The notes beneath the pieces are model-generated. The model did no database searches. It was not told the origin of the DNA and was given only the letters and a program-made list of their open reading frames with translations. From Chromatiales bacterium (GTDB lineage: Bacteria; Pseudomonadota; Gammaproteobacteria; Steroidobacterales; GCA-2729495): DNA of 64,000 nt. The stretch spans positions 2,064,965 to 2,128,964 of the forward strand of contig CP070671.1 of assembly GCA_020351875.1 (NCBI GenBank), given 5' to 3'. Shown here one piece after another: positions 7,903-16,479 of this stretch (position 1 is its first letter; every line of letters starts with the position of its first letter). The position numbers and the translations under genes were made by a program.

Positions 7903-9225
7903 TCACCCCCCACCCAACAACTCCCGCAGAATCAGAAAGAACACGATTGATAAAATAGCCCCAGCCGGAATAGTCACCACCCAGGAAGTGACGATCCTGC
8001 CAACAACGCCCATGTTGACGGCATGCACACCTTTCGCCAGGCCGACCCCGAGCACTGCGCCGATCAGGGTGTGGGTGGTGGAGACGGGGATGCCGGTACC
8101 CGAGGCCACCACGATGGTGAAGGCGGCGGCGATCTCGGCGGAAAAGCCGCGCACCGGGGTGAGCTGTGTGATCTGGCTGCCCACGGTCTTGATCACGCGC
8201 ACGCCATAGGTGCCCAGGCCCACCACGATGCCGAGTCCGCCAACGATCAGCACCCAGATGGGCAGGCCGGCCTGCTGCGCGACCGAACCTTCTGTCGCAA
8301 TGCTGACCACGGCCGCTACCGGGCCGATGGCATTGGCCACGTCATTCGAGCCATGGGCAAAAGCCATGCTGCAGGCGGTGACGACCATGAGCACCGCAAA
8401 CACGCCTTCGACTTTGGCATAGTGCATGCGCCGGCTCAGTTGCTTGGCAACTTTCATCCGGTTGATCACCAGCTTGCTCGCCATCGCGACCGTCGCGCCG
8501 AAAGTCACCGCGACGAGATACGCCTGCCAGGTCGTCAGTTCCAGCCCAACATGTTTCAGCCCCTTGAAAATGGTGACCAGCGCGATCAGCGTGACCGCAG
8601 CAAACACATACCACGGCGCGTATTGGCGGGCGCGCTTGAACGGTTTTTTATGGGCCAGGATGAGCTTCTTGATGGAGGTGAAAATGCCATAGGCAATCAG
8701 TCCCGCGGTCAGTGGTGAGATCACCCAGCTCATCACAATGGTGCCCACTTTCCCCCATTGCACGGCGCCAAAGCCCACACTGACGACGGCAAAGCCGACG
8801 ATGGCGCCGACAATGGAGTGCGTGGTGGAGACCGGCCAGCCGTTGCGGGAAGCGATCAGCAGCCAGGTGCCGGCTGCCAGCAATGAAGCCAGCATGCCAA
8901 AGACGAGTATCTCGGGTTGCGCGCTGAACTCAGCCGTGTCGACCATCCCCTTGCGGATGGTTTTGGTCACTTCGCCGCCGGCCAGCACCGCGCCGGCAAA
9001 TTCGAATACCCCGGCCACCAGCAAGGCCTGCTTGATGGTCAGGGCACCAGAGCCAATGGAGGTGGCCATGGCGTTGGCCACGTCATTGGCCCCGATGCCC
9101 CAGGCCATGAAGAGGCCGAAGGCCAGTGCCAGGCCGATATAGATGTAGGTCGCGTCCAGCTGATGTTTCCCCGCAGTGGCTGTGATTGTATAGGGGTCGT
9201 GTGCAAATAAGCGGTTCGACCCCAT
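7903..9225 (-). CDS. PiT-family inorganic phosphate transporter
   Basis: 440 residues, about ten to eleven membrane helices. The duplicated PiT signature is clear: MAWGIGANDVANAMATSIGSGAL near the N-terminus and FAHGSNDVANAIGP in the second half, each followed by a (G)xPVSTTHxxxGA motif. It imports phosphate (as metal-phosphate) with protons or sodium. The first ATG (9225) gives about 25 extra residues, and its first codons fall in a palindromic repeat, so the true start may be nearer LDATYIYIG (about 9155) at a non-ATG codon. No PhoU-like partner is adjacent. Confidence 0.93.
   Translation of the reverse strand: MGSNRLFAHDPYTITATAGKHQLDATYIYIGLALAFGLFMAWGIGANDVANAMATSIGSGALTIKQALLVAGVFEFAGAVLAGGEVTKTIRKGMVDTAEFSAQPEILVFGMLASLLAAGTWLLIASRNGWPVSTTHSIVGAIVGFAVVSVGFGAVQWGKVGTIVMSWVISPLTAGLIAYGIFTSIKKLILAHKKPFKRARQYAPWYVFAAVTLIALVTIFKGLKHVGLELTTWQAYLVAVTFGATVAMASKLVINRMKVAKQLSRRMHYAKVEGVFAVLMVVTACSMAFAHGSNDVANAIGPVAAVVSIATEGSVAQQAGLPIWVLIVGGLGIVVGLGTYGVRVIKTVGSQITQLTPVRGFSAEIAAAFTIVVASGTGIPVSTTHTLIGAVLGVGLAKGVHAVNMGVVGRIVTSWVVTIPAGAILSIVFFLILRELLGGG
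9193..9223. repeat. GGGGTC-type inverted repeat
   Basis: GGGGTCG (9193-9199) pairs with CGACCCC (9217-9223). It lies between two divergent genes and is one of several GGGGTC/GACCCC elements in the window. Confidence 0.55.
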
Positions 9226-9233
9226 TTATTCTG

Positions 9234-10436
9234 ATGAGCAAAAACTGTCTGACCCTCGGCCTGCTGTTGTCCCTGCTGCTCTGCGCAGCCTGCGCGACGC
9301 AGCCGGAGCCCGCCGGCGAACTGGAACTGGTAGCCGAGCTCGACCAGGCACCGGGTAACATCGCGGTTACGCCGGACGGTCGGCTGATCCTGAGCCAGCA
9401 CCCGATCTTCCGGCCGGACATCAAGGTTGTGGAACTGCTCCCGGACGGCAGCGTGCGGCCGTTTCCCAACCAGGCATGGAACTCACCGCGCGACGAGGGG
9501 GGTGTCGGCTTCGATGGCGTGCTCGGCATCCAGGCCACCGCGGATGGCCTGGTGTGGATGCTGGATAACGGTCGCGGCAGCTCACGCCTGGTTGCGTGGG
9601 ACACGAACCGCGACGCGCTGCACCGGATCATCGAGGTCGGTGCGCCGGCCCGCGCGCGGCGCTCGTTCTTCAACGACATTGCGGTCGATCCGGTCAACGG
9701 GCAGATCATCATCACCGATGCGAGCGCGAAACATGCCGCGCTGGTCGTGGTGGATCTCAAGACCGGCAGCGCGCGCCGGTTGCTCGAAGGGCACCCGTCG
9801 GTGCAGGCGGAGCCGATCGCGATGACCATCGGCGAGCGGACCTACGCGGTGGACCGCGACGGCAAACCGAAGGCGAGCACCGCGGTGGACGGCATCACGA
9901 TCGATCCGCAGTCCGAGTGGGTGTACTACGGCGCGTCGCAGTCGCTGGACCTGTGGCGCGTGCGGGCCGCGGACCTCGCGGATGTGTCGTTGACGGCCGA
10001 ACAACTCGCCGTGCGCATCGAACGGTATGGCGACCGGCCGGTCTGTGACGGCATCACGATGGATGGTGCCGGGAATGTCTACATCACGGATGTGACCGGC
10101 TATGCGGTGGGTGTGGTCGCCCCGTCCGGCGAATACCGGGTTCTGTACCGGGACGAGCAGCAGCTGAGCTGGCCGGACGGCCCCTTTGCCGTCGGCGCCA
10201 CGCCCACGCTGGGTGACTGTGCGCTGGGGCCGTTCATTGTCATGCTGAAGGAAAATATCTTTGCGAATTTTCCGGAGGTGGTGGACCCGACGGCCGGCGA
10301 CGGCCGCCTGGCTGAGTGGTGGCAGGCGCTGCAGGCGCATGAGGCCTGCCGCCGGAACCTCGACCACTACGCCGTGGAACTGGAGAAGTTCCTGAAGTGG
10401 CTGCGCGCGAGGATAGCCGAACGCCGCGGTGGGTAA
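9234..10436 (+). CDS. chimeric lipoprotein: yellow/royal-jelly-like domain fused to glutathione-transferase C-terminus
   Basis: 400 residues from ATG 9234. The first 310 or so are a lipoprotein (lipobox LLCAAC) of the yellow/major-royal-jelly-protein family, nearly co-linear with the intact paralogue at 53227-54336 (shared SQHPI, VLGIQAT, WMLDNGRGSSRLVAWDTN, RSFFNDIAVDP, DGITID.QSEWVYYGASQS). At LSWPDG the similarity stops. The paralogue continues MAFGPDGYVYVVSNQ, whereas this one continues PFAVGATPTLGDCALGPF and an all-helical tail ending FLKWLRARIAERRG, which reads as a glutathione S-transferase C-terminal domain. The last propeller blade is thus lost. No clear ribosome-binding site precedes ATG 9234. 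Probably a deletion fusion, possibly non-functional. Confidence 0.75.
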   Translation: MSKNCLTLGLLLSLLLCAACATQPEPAGELELVAELDQAPGNIAVTPDGRLILSQHPIFRPDIKVVELLPDGSVRPFPNQAWNSPRDEGGVGFDGVLGIQATADGLVWMLDNGRGSSRLVAWDTNRDALHRIIEVGAPARARRSFFNDIAVDPVNGQIIITDASAKHAALVVVDLKTGSARRLLEGHPSVQAEPIAMTIGERTYAVDRDGKPKASTAVDGITIDPQSEWVYYGASQSLDLWRVRAADLADVSLTAEQLAVRIERYGDRPVCDGITMDGAGNVYITDVTGYAVGVVAPSGEYRVLYRDEQQLSWPDGPFAVGATPTLGDCALGPFIVMLKENIFANFPEVVDPTAGDGRLAEWWQALQAHEACRRNLDHYAVELEKFLKWLRARIAERRGG

Positions 10437-10484
10437 CCGGCCAGCGCTGCCGACCCGAAGCGGCTGTTCAACAATGAGGGCCCC

Positions 10485-11168
10485 ATGATGCTGCCGAAGC
10501 TGAGCGCCAACGAAGTCCGCGTGATTGGCTGCCTGATGGAGAAATCCGTCGTCACACCGGATCAGTATCCGCTGACATTGAATGCGCTGACCAACGCCTG
10601 CAATCAGAAGTCCAGCCGCAACCCGGTCATGTCATTGGATCAGGGCACCGTGGAGCGCACGGTCCGTGACCTGGCGACCAAACATCTCGTGCGCGTGGAC
10701 GAGAATTTCAAGACCGGGGTGGCGAAATACATCCAGCGATTCTGCAACACACAACTGGCCGATTATCAGTTTGAGCAGCCGGAGTTTGCCGTTGTCTGCG
10801 TGTTGTTGCTCCGCGGTGCGCAGACGCCGGGGGAGTTGAGGACGCGCACCGGGCGCCTGCATGCTTTCGCTGACAACGCCGCTGTCGTCAATGCGCTCAC
10901 CGCGCTGATTGAGTGGGAGGGCGGTCCCCTGGTGGTGAAGTTGCCGCGCACCCCGGGCCGCAGAGACGCAGAGTATATGCACCTGTTCTCCGGTCCCATT
11001 GACGTGGCAGCCCACGAATATCAGGCGCCGGCCGCCGCGCCCGCCGTGCCCGCCGGGCCGTCAGGGCACGACGAGGTGTCCCAGTTGGCCCAGAGGGTCA
11101 GTCAGCTGGAAGCGGAAGTCGCCGAACTCAGGGAACTATTGAAGACATCCCAAACACAGCGAACGTAG
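10485..11168 (+). CDS. yceH: YceH family protein (DUF480)
   Basis: 227 residues with the DUF480 layout: two winged-helix domains starting LSANEVRVIGCLMEKSVVTPDQYPLTLNALTNACNQKSSRNPV, the second with LLLRGAQTPGELRTRTGRL, and a C-terminal coiled coil (residues about 195-222, QLAQRVSQLEAEVAELRELL). Length and motifs match E. coli YceH. Role not established; a nucleic-acid-binding function is inferred from the fold. It starts 48 bases after the chimeric gene on the same strand. Confidence 0.93.
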   Translation: MMLPKLSANEVRVIGCLMEKSVVTPDQYPLTLNALTNACNQKSSRNPVMSLDQGTVERTVRDLATKHLVRVDENFKTGVAKYIQRFCNTQLADYQFEQPEFAVVCVLLLRGAQTPGELRTRTGRLHAFADNAAVVNALTALIEWEGGPLVVKLPRTPGRRDAEYMHLFSGPIDVAAHEYQAPAAAPAVPAGPSGHDEVSQLAQRVSQLEAEVAELRELLKTSQTQRT

Positions 11169-11395
11169 GTGCGGAGGAGAAACACGATGACCGAAATCAA
11201 CACTGAATAGGGGTCGAACCGGATTCCCGGTTGACCCTGCTGCCCCTGGTTGGGTTTTTCCTTGCATCGATCGGTTGAAATCGCAGCCGGAAGCAGCCGT
11301 TCAGAAGCTTCCAGGGTGGGGCGAAATGCTGCAACTGCTTCAACGGGCCGCTTCCGGCCCGAAGCGGGCATTGAGAACCAGGCTCCGAGCGAGGG
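11169..11395. other. non-coding spacer with repeats
   Basis: No gene is seen. It contains an imperfect inverted repeat at 11211-11237 (GGGTCGAACCGG / CCGGTTGACCC) of the GGGGTC type. It also contains CCGGAAGCAGCCGTTCAG at 11287-11304, a motif that recurs as CCGAAAGCAGCCGTTCAG at 14581-14598 and in weaker form near 10454. Confidence 0.5.
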
Positions 11396-12706
11396 CTAGA
11401 AGGCGAATCGCGACCTGATGCCCCACACGTAAACCGTATCCTCATCGTTGTTTTTTGGCGGATCGATGATCAGGTGCAGGATCGGCGTAATTGCGATCTG
11501 GGGCGTGATGTTGATCCGGTAAAACAGGTCCAGTGCGCCCTGGTTGTCGAGGTTGCCGTCGTTCGGGCGTGCCCAGGTTAGCCCGATGCCGATCCGGTCA
11601 TTGGCCTGGCCAAAGACATTGTCGATCGCAACACCGGCATTGATCATGTGCTCGAGGGGCGTGGGTGCAATCAGGGTAGAGCCCGAACGCCGGAACAGGA
11701 TGCCATCACTGTCGATGTCCGTATAGCCATAGCGCAGAAACGGCAGGAAGCGGCCAAAGCGCTGAGACGCCGAGACGGCAATGCCCCAGGCACTGAGGTT
11801 TTCATCCTCGCGTTCATCCTGGTGCCAGACGGATAAATGAATGTCACCCGGTGGTGGTCGGCCGGGCTGCCGGGGCGCCAGTTGGGGATCAAAGCCGATC
11901 TCAAAGATCTTGAAGAGTTCGCCCTCGTCGAAAAGGCTGTTAAACCCGGCTTTTTCGGCATCGGCGTTGGCGTCATGAAAGCCGGCGCGCAAATACACGT
12001 TGGGCTGCGGCCGATACATCACGAACCCGCCCAGCCCCCGGTCGGGCAGCGGGATAATGAAATTGGCGCCGTGGATACCATCCACGAAGTCCGTCCGGAA
12101 ATTCTTCAGCGGGAAAAAATCGTAGGCCGATACCGGGAATAGCTTGCCGGCCCGAAATCCCAGCTTTTCACTGAACTTGTGCTGAATCCATAGTTGTCCG
12201 ATGGTGGGGTCCACTTCACTGAAGGCCACCGTCGTCGGATACAGGGATCCCACCTGCGTGAAGAGGGCAACCGGCGGTATGTCGCTGGTGAAATCACGGT
12301 ACAGGAACTCGAAACCGAGTTGGGTCGGCGCCGGTGTGTCTCGGCCCAGGAAGGTCCACGTGCCGTCGACCACGATTTCGTACCCCGCCGCGTCGTCTTC
12401 GGGCCCGACCGTATCGCTGGCATCCTGGTACAGGTGCGTGAAAGAAATGGTTGGCTTGAAGCCGTGCTTCTCGTCCAGGTTGGTCCTGACTCTGGCCCAC
12501 GGTTCCATGATTCCGTTCATGCCCGGAATTTGGAACAGGTAGTCTTGGCGCTCCCGGTCCTGCCGGTACTGCTCGGCAATAGACCCGGGATTGTTCATGG
12601 CCAGGACATCGATCTCGTCGTCACCCCGCGTGGGAGACTCCGCAGTAAATGCCATGGCCGGTATCGTCAGGCACAGCGCCGCAACTGGTCCGAGGACCGG
12701 CTTCAT
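11396..12706 (-). CDS. outer-membrane porin, OprB-like carbohydrate porin
   Basis: 436 residues from ATG 12706 (GGAGATTC upstream). A signal peptide ends near AMAFTAES. The body is a beta-barrel with alternating short strands, segments such as KLGFRAGKLFPVSAYDFFPLKNF and NAGVAIDNVFGQANDRIGIGLTWARP, and a terminal Phe (RSRFAF). This resembles the carbohydrate-selective OprB group. It should form a diffusion channel in the outer membrane. Single gene; divergent from the sulfatase with 160 bases between. Confidence 0.82.
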   Translation of the reverse strand: MKPVLGPVAALCLTIPAMAFTAESPTRGDDEIDVLAMNNPGSIAEQYRQDRERQDYLFQIPGMNGIMEPWARVRTNLDEKHGFKPTISFTHLYQDASDTVGPEDDAAGYEIVVDGTWTFLGRDTPAPTQLGFEFLYRDFTSDIPPVALFTQVGSLYPTTVAFSEVDPTIGQLWIQHKFSEKLGFRAGKLFPVSAYDFFPLKNFRTDFVDGIHGANFIIPLPDRGLGGFVMYRPQPNVYLRAGFHDANADAEKAGFNSLFDEGELFKIFEIGFDPQLAPRQPGRPPPGDIHLSVWHQDEREDENLSAWGIAVSASQRFGRFLPFLRYGYTDIDSDGILFRRSGSTLIAPTPLEHMINAGVAIDNVFGQANDRIGIGLTWARPNDGNLDNQGALDLFYRINITPQIAITPILHLIIDPPKNNDEDTVYVWGIRSRFAF

Positions 12707-12866
12707 TTTTGAATCTCCAAAATTTCGGTAAATACTCCCCACGTTACATCATAGATGCCGGCGGAACGATGGGTGTTGCGGTTTTCCCCTATGGTCGCGC
12801 TGGGCCGCACGCCACATATTCGGCCGCGCTACACTGTCAGTTCCCGTGCACCAGAGGCGGCCCCAC

Positions 12867-14561
12867 ATGAAGCAATTGACCTCGCGTTCAGCGCTAGTCG
12901 CGCTCTTGATGACGACCTGGCTTCTCCACGGTTGCGAGCCATCTGCCACTCCGCCCGCGCAACCCGCGAGCACCGCTGCGCCCGAGCCGGCACCAGCAGC
13001 AGCTCCACGCCCCAACTTTCTGCTCGTTATGGCCGACGACATGGGCTGGACCGACATGGGCAGTTACGGCGGCGAAATAAACACGCCTAACCTCGATGCA
13101 CTGGCGCAGCGGGGCGTGCAGTTCACCGATTTCCACGTGTCCGTCAGTTGTTCCCCAACCCGTTCCATGCTGATGTCGGGCAACGACAATCATGTGGCCG
13201 GACTGGGCAACATGGGTGAATTACTGGCCGCCAATCAGGTCGGGCAGCCGGGGTATGAAGGTCACCTGAATGAGCGCGTTGTGTCGCTGGCTGAGGTGCT
13301 TCGCGAAGGCGGTTACCACACCTATATCGCTGGCAAATGGCACCTGGGCAAAGACGCTGGAACCCGGCCCTTCGACCGCGGGTTCGAACGTAGCTTCTCC
13401 ATGCTGGTCGGCGGGGCCAGCCACTGGGACGACATGCTTGGCATCCTGCCGATGGATGATCCGGCACTGTATTCCGAGAATGGGGAGCTGCTGGATGAGT
13501 TACCGGCAGATTTCTATTCAAGTGAGAGCTACGCGGATTACCTGATAGACGCGATTCGCGAGAATCAAGGCGACGGACAACCGTTCCTGGCCTACCTCGC
13601 CTTCACGGCTCCGCATGATCCGATGCACGCGCCCGAACCATGGCTGTCGAAGTACCGCGGTGCCTACGACGAGGGATACGAGTCGCTCAAGACCCGGCGA
13701 TGGGAGGCGGCCAAGGAGCTTGGGCTCGTTCCCCAAGGTGCGGCCCTGGCTGAGCCGCTTCCGCAGATCCGGTCATGGGATGAACTCAGTGATGAAGAGC
13801 GTGCGGTCGAAGCGCGAGGTATGGAAGTCTACGCCGGCATGATCGATGCAGTGGATCACCACTATGGTCGGGTGGTGGATTTCCTCAAGGAAATCGGCGA
13901 ATACGACAATACGGTGATTATTTTCCTCTCCGACAATGGGGCGAATCCCTGGTATTCCGATCAGTATCCGGGGGCAGACGAACCCGAGTTCCGCGCGAAG
14001 TTTGATAACGGCCTCGACAACATCGGGAAACCTGGTTCGAACTACTCCTACGGCATTGGCTTCGCGAGCGGTTCCGGCGGGCCCCTGGATAAATTCAAGA
14101 TGACAGTGGGAGAGGGCGGCATTCGCGTGCCCCTGCTGATCGCGGGTCCCGGTATCAAGGCGGGCCAACAGAGTGACGCGTTCGCCTACGTCTGGGACAT
14201 CATGCCAACTATCCTGGAGATGGCGGGGTTGGAATATCCTGCTGAGTTTGGTGGTCGCGAGATTGAGTCACCGCGCGGGCGCTCGATGCTTGGCCTGATG
14301 GATGGCTCCAGGGACGCGATCTACGACGCCGAGGAGTTCGTCGGCGGAGAGATGATGGGCGGCAAGTGGATGAGGCAGGGCGCATTCAAAGCCGTACTTG
14401 CTCCGAAGCCCTATGGAGCCGGCACCTGGCAGCTGTTCAATGTGGTTGAGGATCCTGGCGAGTCCAAAGATCTCGCCGAGACTATGCCTGAAAAGCTGGA
14501 GGACCTGAAGGCTGCGTGGGATGACTATGCGAGTGAAGTAGGCGTAATACCGGCAGAGTAG
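12867..14561 (+). CDS. arylsulfatase-type sulfatase lipoprotein
   Basis: 564 residues. ATG 12867 is preferred over 12846 because it gives a compact lipoprotein signal with lipobox LLHGC (Cys23). Sulfatase landmarks: metal Asp pair in MADDMGWTD (57-58), the formylglycine motif C-S-P-T-R at 95-99, GKWHLG, TAPHDPMHAP, and FLSDNGANPW. The Cys form needs oxidation by a formylglycine-generating enzyme or anSME, neither seen here. It probably cleaves sulfate esters at the cell envelope. The divergent porin may admit substrate; that is inference. Confidence 0.92.
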   Translation: MKQLTSRSALVALLMTTWLLHGCEPSATPPAQPASTAAPEPAPAAAPRPNFLLVMADDMGWTDMGSYGGEINTPNLDALAQRGVQFTDFHVSVSCSPTRSMLMSGNDNHVAGLGNMGELLAANQVGQPGYEGHLNERVVSLAEVLREGGYHTYIAGKWHLGKDAGTRPFDRGFERSFSMLVGGASHWDDMLGILPMDDPALYSENGELLDELPADFYSSESYADYLIDAIRENQGDGQPFLAYLAFTAPHDPMHAPEPWLSKYRGAYDEGYESLKTRRWEAAKELGLVPQGAALAEPLPQIRSWDELSDEERAVEARGMEVYAGMIDAVDHHYGRVVDFLKEIGEYDNTVIIFLSDNGANPWYSDQYPGADEPEFRAKFDNGLDNIGKPGSNYSYGIGFASGSGGPLDKFKMTVGEGGIRVPLLIAGPGIKAGQQSDAFAYVWDIMPTILEMAGLEYPAEFGGREIESPRGRSMLGLMDGSRDAIYDAEEFVGGEMMGGKWMRQGAFKAVLAPKPYGAGTWQLFNVVEDPGESKDLAETMPEKLEDLKAAWDDYASEVGVIPAE

Positions 14562-14736
14562 CCTACGTCCACTTCTGGCCGCCGAAAGCAGCCGTTCAGG
14601 TAGCGCCGTCTGTATATTCAGGACATGGCCGAGATATTCCGCCTTGTCCGTAGAGTCAGCTGTTATGTCTCAGCCAAAAGTTAAAGATTATGGGTAACCT
14701 GAAAAACTTTTTGGCCGCTAGCCAGGGACAAATACT

Positions 14737-15192
14737 ATGACCGAAATTAGTATTCCCGGCTCCTTGCCTTCCTGGGTCAAGGATCATATTGAACTGTATC
14801 TTGCCGATGGCGAGGCCGGCCACCTCTGGGATGCGAGTCTGGGCGGTGGTGAAGGCATGCTGACCACCCTGTTGCTGACCACAACGGGTCGTAAGTCGGG
14901 CAAACAGCTGATCATTCCGTTGATCTACCAGCCCACTGGCGACGGCGGTTATTGCGTGATTGCTTCTAAAGGTGGTGCCCCGTCGCATCCTGCCTGGTAT
15001 CTGAACCTGGAAGCGAATCCTGAATTCCATTTGAAAGTGGCCAATGAAGAATTCAAGGCGGTCGCGCGGGTGGCCGAAGGCGATGAACGCGCCAGACTCT
15101 GGGATCTCATGGTGGACCACTACGCGCCGTACACCGACTACCAGGCAGCAACAGAGCGCCAGATTCCTGTGGTGGTCCTGGATCCTGCATAA
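14737..15192 (+). CDS. deazaflavin-type nitroreductase/quinone reductase (Ddn-like)
   Basis: 151 residues with the signature of the F420/FMN split-barrel Ddn group: TTTGRKSGKQLIIPLIY, then GGYCVIASKGGAPSHPAWYLNL and ANPEFHLKV. Characterised members reduce quinones or nitro compounds with F420H2, mainly in actinobacteria; some proteobacterial members are uncharacterised. No F420 biosynthesis gene is in the window. Stand-alone gene, convergent with the small minus-strand gene that ends three bases after it. Confidence 0.8.
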   Translation: MTEISIPGSLPSWVKDHIELYLADGEAGHLWDASLGGGEGMLTTLLLTTTGRKSGKQLIIPLIYQPTGDGGYCVIASKGGAPSHPAWYLNLEANPEFHLKVANEEFKAVARVAEGDERARLWDLMVDHYAPYTDYQAATERQIPVVVLDPA

Positions 15193-15195
15193 GGG

Positions 15196-15672
15196 TTAGC
15201 GTCGGGCGTGCGCGCGATGTCGCCCGGCGCCTGGCTGACTGGCGCTAAGTCCCACGGAGACCCGGATTGTGTCGCCGGGGTGTTGCGCCACCCGCCGCTC
15301 GTAGACTCGACCGGTATACTCGTACCGCACCTGGTAGCCCGCCAGTTCCTGCTTGGCTTCCATGCGCGTCACCATGCGGCAGCGGTAGACCTCGGCAGGC
15401 GCCTTGCGAAGTTCGATATCCTGGTCTAGTGCGCCGAGAAGCCCCGCACCGGGGTCGACGGCCCGGGCGTCGCCCAGCATGGCCGGGTCAACCGGGTTGG
15501 GCGTGGCGGGTTGCTCGTAGCCGCATTCCTGCACTTCGACCGGCACCTGGCGGGCTGCGTAAACGGGCTGCGTGGCGATGACGCGCGCCTCATCGTAGAA
15601 GATTTCCGCGGTAGCCGGTATTGCGAGCGCCAGGGTGGTGAGTGTGGCGATGGTGAGTAGACCCTTGTGCAT
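15196..15672 (-). CDS. exported 2TM-lacking relative of glycine-zipper proteins
   Basis: 158 residues with a signal peptide (ending PATAE). It has the flanking blocks of the glycine-zipper protein at 25676-26293: an N-terminal VPVEVQECGY Cys block and a C-terminal YRCRMVTRMEAKQELAGYQVRYEYTGRVYERRVAQHPGD block. The Gly-rich two-helix segment between them is replaced by a short Pro/Asp linker. It follows the lytic transglycosylase by 21 bases and is the last gene of the envelope operon. Function unknown. Confidence 0.75.
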   Translation of the reverse strand: MHKGLLTIATLTTLALAIPATAEIFYDEARVIATQPVYAARQVPVEVQECGYEQPATPNPVDPAMLGDARAVDPGAGLLGALDQDIELRKAPAEVYRCRMVTRMEAKQELAGYQVRYEYTGRVYERRVAQHPGDTIRVSVGLSASQPGAGRHRAHARR

Positions 15673-15693
15673 GTTGTTCTCCTTATCCTCCGG

Positions 15694-16479
15694 CTACTGC
15701 AGCGGGAAACCCGCCCGTTTCAGCTGGTTGGCGCTGCGGCTGAACTCATCGCGGTCGCCGTAGCTGAGCACGACCACGAATTCACCGACGCCCTGGCGGA
15801 ACCAGTCCAGCTCCAGGTCGGGGGCATAGGCTTCCAGGCGTTCGATGAAGGCGGCGGCGCGATAGGGTTCGCCGAAGCGGATGACGGTGGTGCGGCCGAG
15901 TTCCGAATACAGCCGGTTGGTTTTCGGTGAGCCGGTGATGCGGTCGCCGAGCACGTAACCTAGGTGGCGATAGATGTAGCCGCTGTACCACTCCGCACCC
16001 GACGGGATGCTGCGGCCATTGGCCGCGATGCGCCCGGGCCCGTAGTTGTAGGCGGCCAGCGCCAGGTGCACGTTGCCGTCGTAGGTAGACAGCAGTTCTT
16101 TGAGATACCGCGCGCCGGCATCGATATTGGTGCAGGGATCGTAGAGTTCCGACAGGCGGTGGATGCCGAGGTGATTGGCCGTGCTTGGCCACAGGATCTG
16201 CATCACGCCGTAGGCGTCGGCCTTCGAGCGCGCGGTGGCCTCGAAGTCGCTCTCGCCCCGCGCAACCGCCAGCAACAGTGTCTCTGGCAGATTGTGTGCG
16301 TTGGCCGCGCGCGTGAAGCAATGCGAATGCGGGAAGGTGTAACTCGGCGCCAGGTCGGTGTCATTCGCAAGGTAGTCGCGCCAGGCCTGCTCCAGGCGGG
16401 GTTCCGTGCGCGCGGTGGCGACGCTGCACGCGAAGACGGAGAGCAGCGTGATGACTAGTGCTTTGCGCACGGCGATCAC
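15694..16479 (-). CDS. lytic transglycosylase (SLT) with SPOR-like C-terminus
   Basis: 261 residues, GTG start overlapping the upstream stop as GTGA. After a signal peptide (ending ATART), an SLT domain spans about residues 52-180: catalytic Glu76 in ARGESDF, SKADAYGVMQI, TNIDAGARYLKELL, LALAAYNYGPGRI. It cleaves peptidoglycan glycan strands to 1,6-anhydromuramyl products in the periplasm. The last 60 residues (AAAFIERLEAY...GEFVVVLSYGD) look SPOR-like and align with the C-terminus of the upstream protein. The operon context ties it to the ExbB-like channel. Confidence 0.88.
   Translation of the reverse strand: MIAVRKALVITLLSVFACSVATARTEPRLEQAWRDYLANDTDLAPSYTFPHSHCFTRAANAHNLPETLLLAVARGESDFEATARSKADAYGVMQILWPSTANHLGIHRLSELYDPCTNIDAGARYLKELLSTYDGNVHLALAAYNYGPGRIAANGRSIPSGAEWYSGYIYRHLGYVLGDRITGSPKTNRLYSELGRTTVIRFGEPYRAAAFIERLEAYAPDLELDWFRQGVGEFVVVLSYGDRDEFSRSANQLKRAGFPLQ

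Noticed and set aside
9205-9230. tRNA-like GGTTCGACCCC segment
   Set aside because: It resembles a T-arm but no acceptor stem, anticodon arm or D-arm can be drawn around it; it is part of the inverted repeat.
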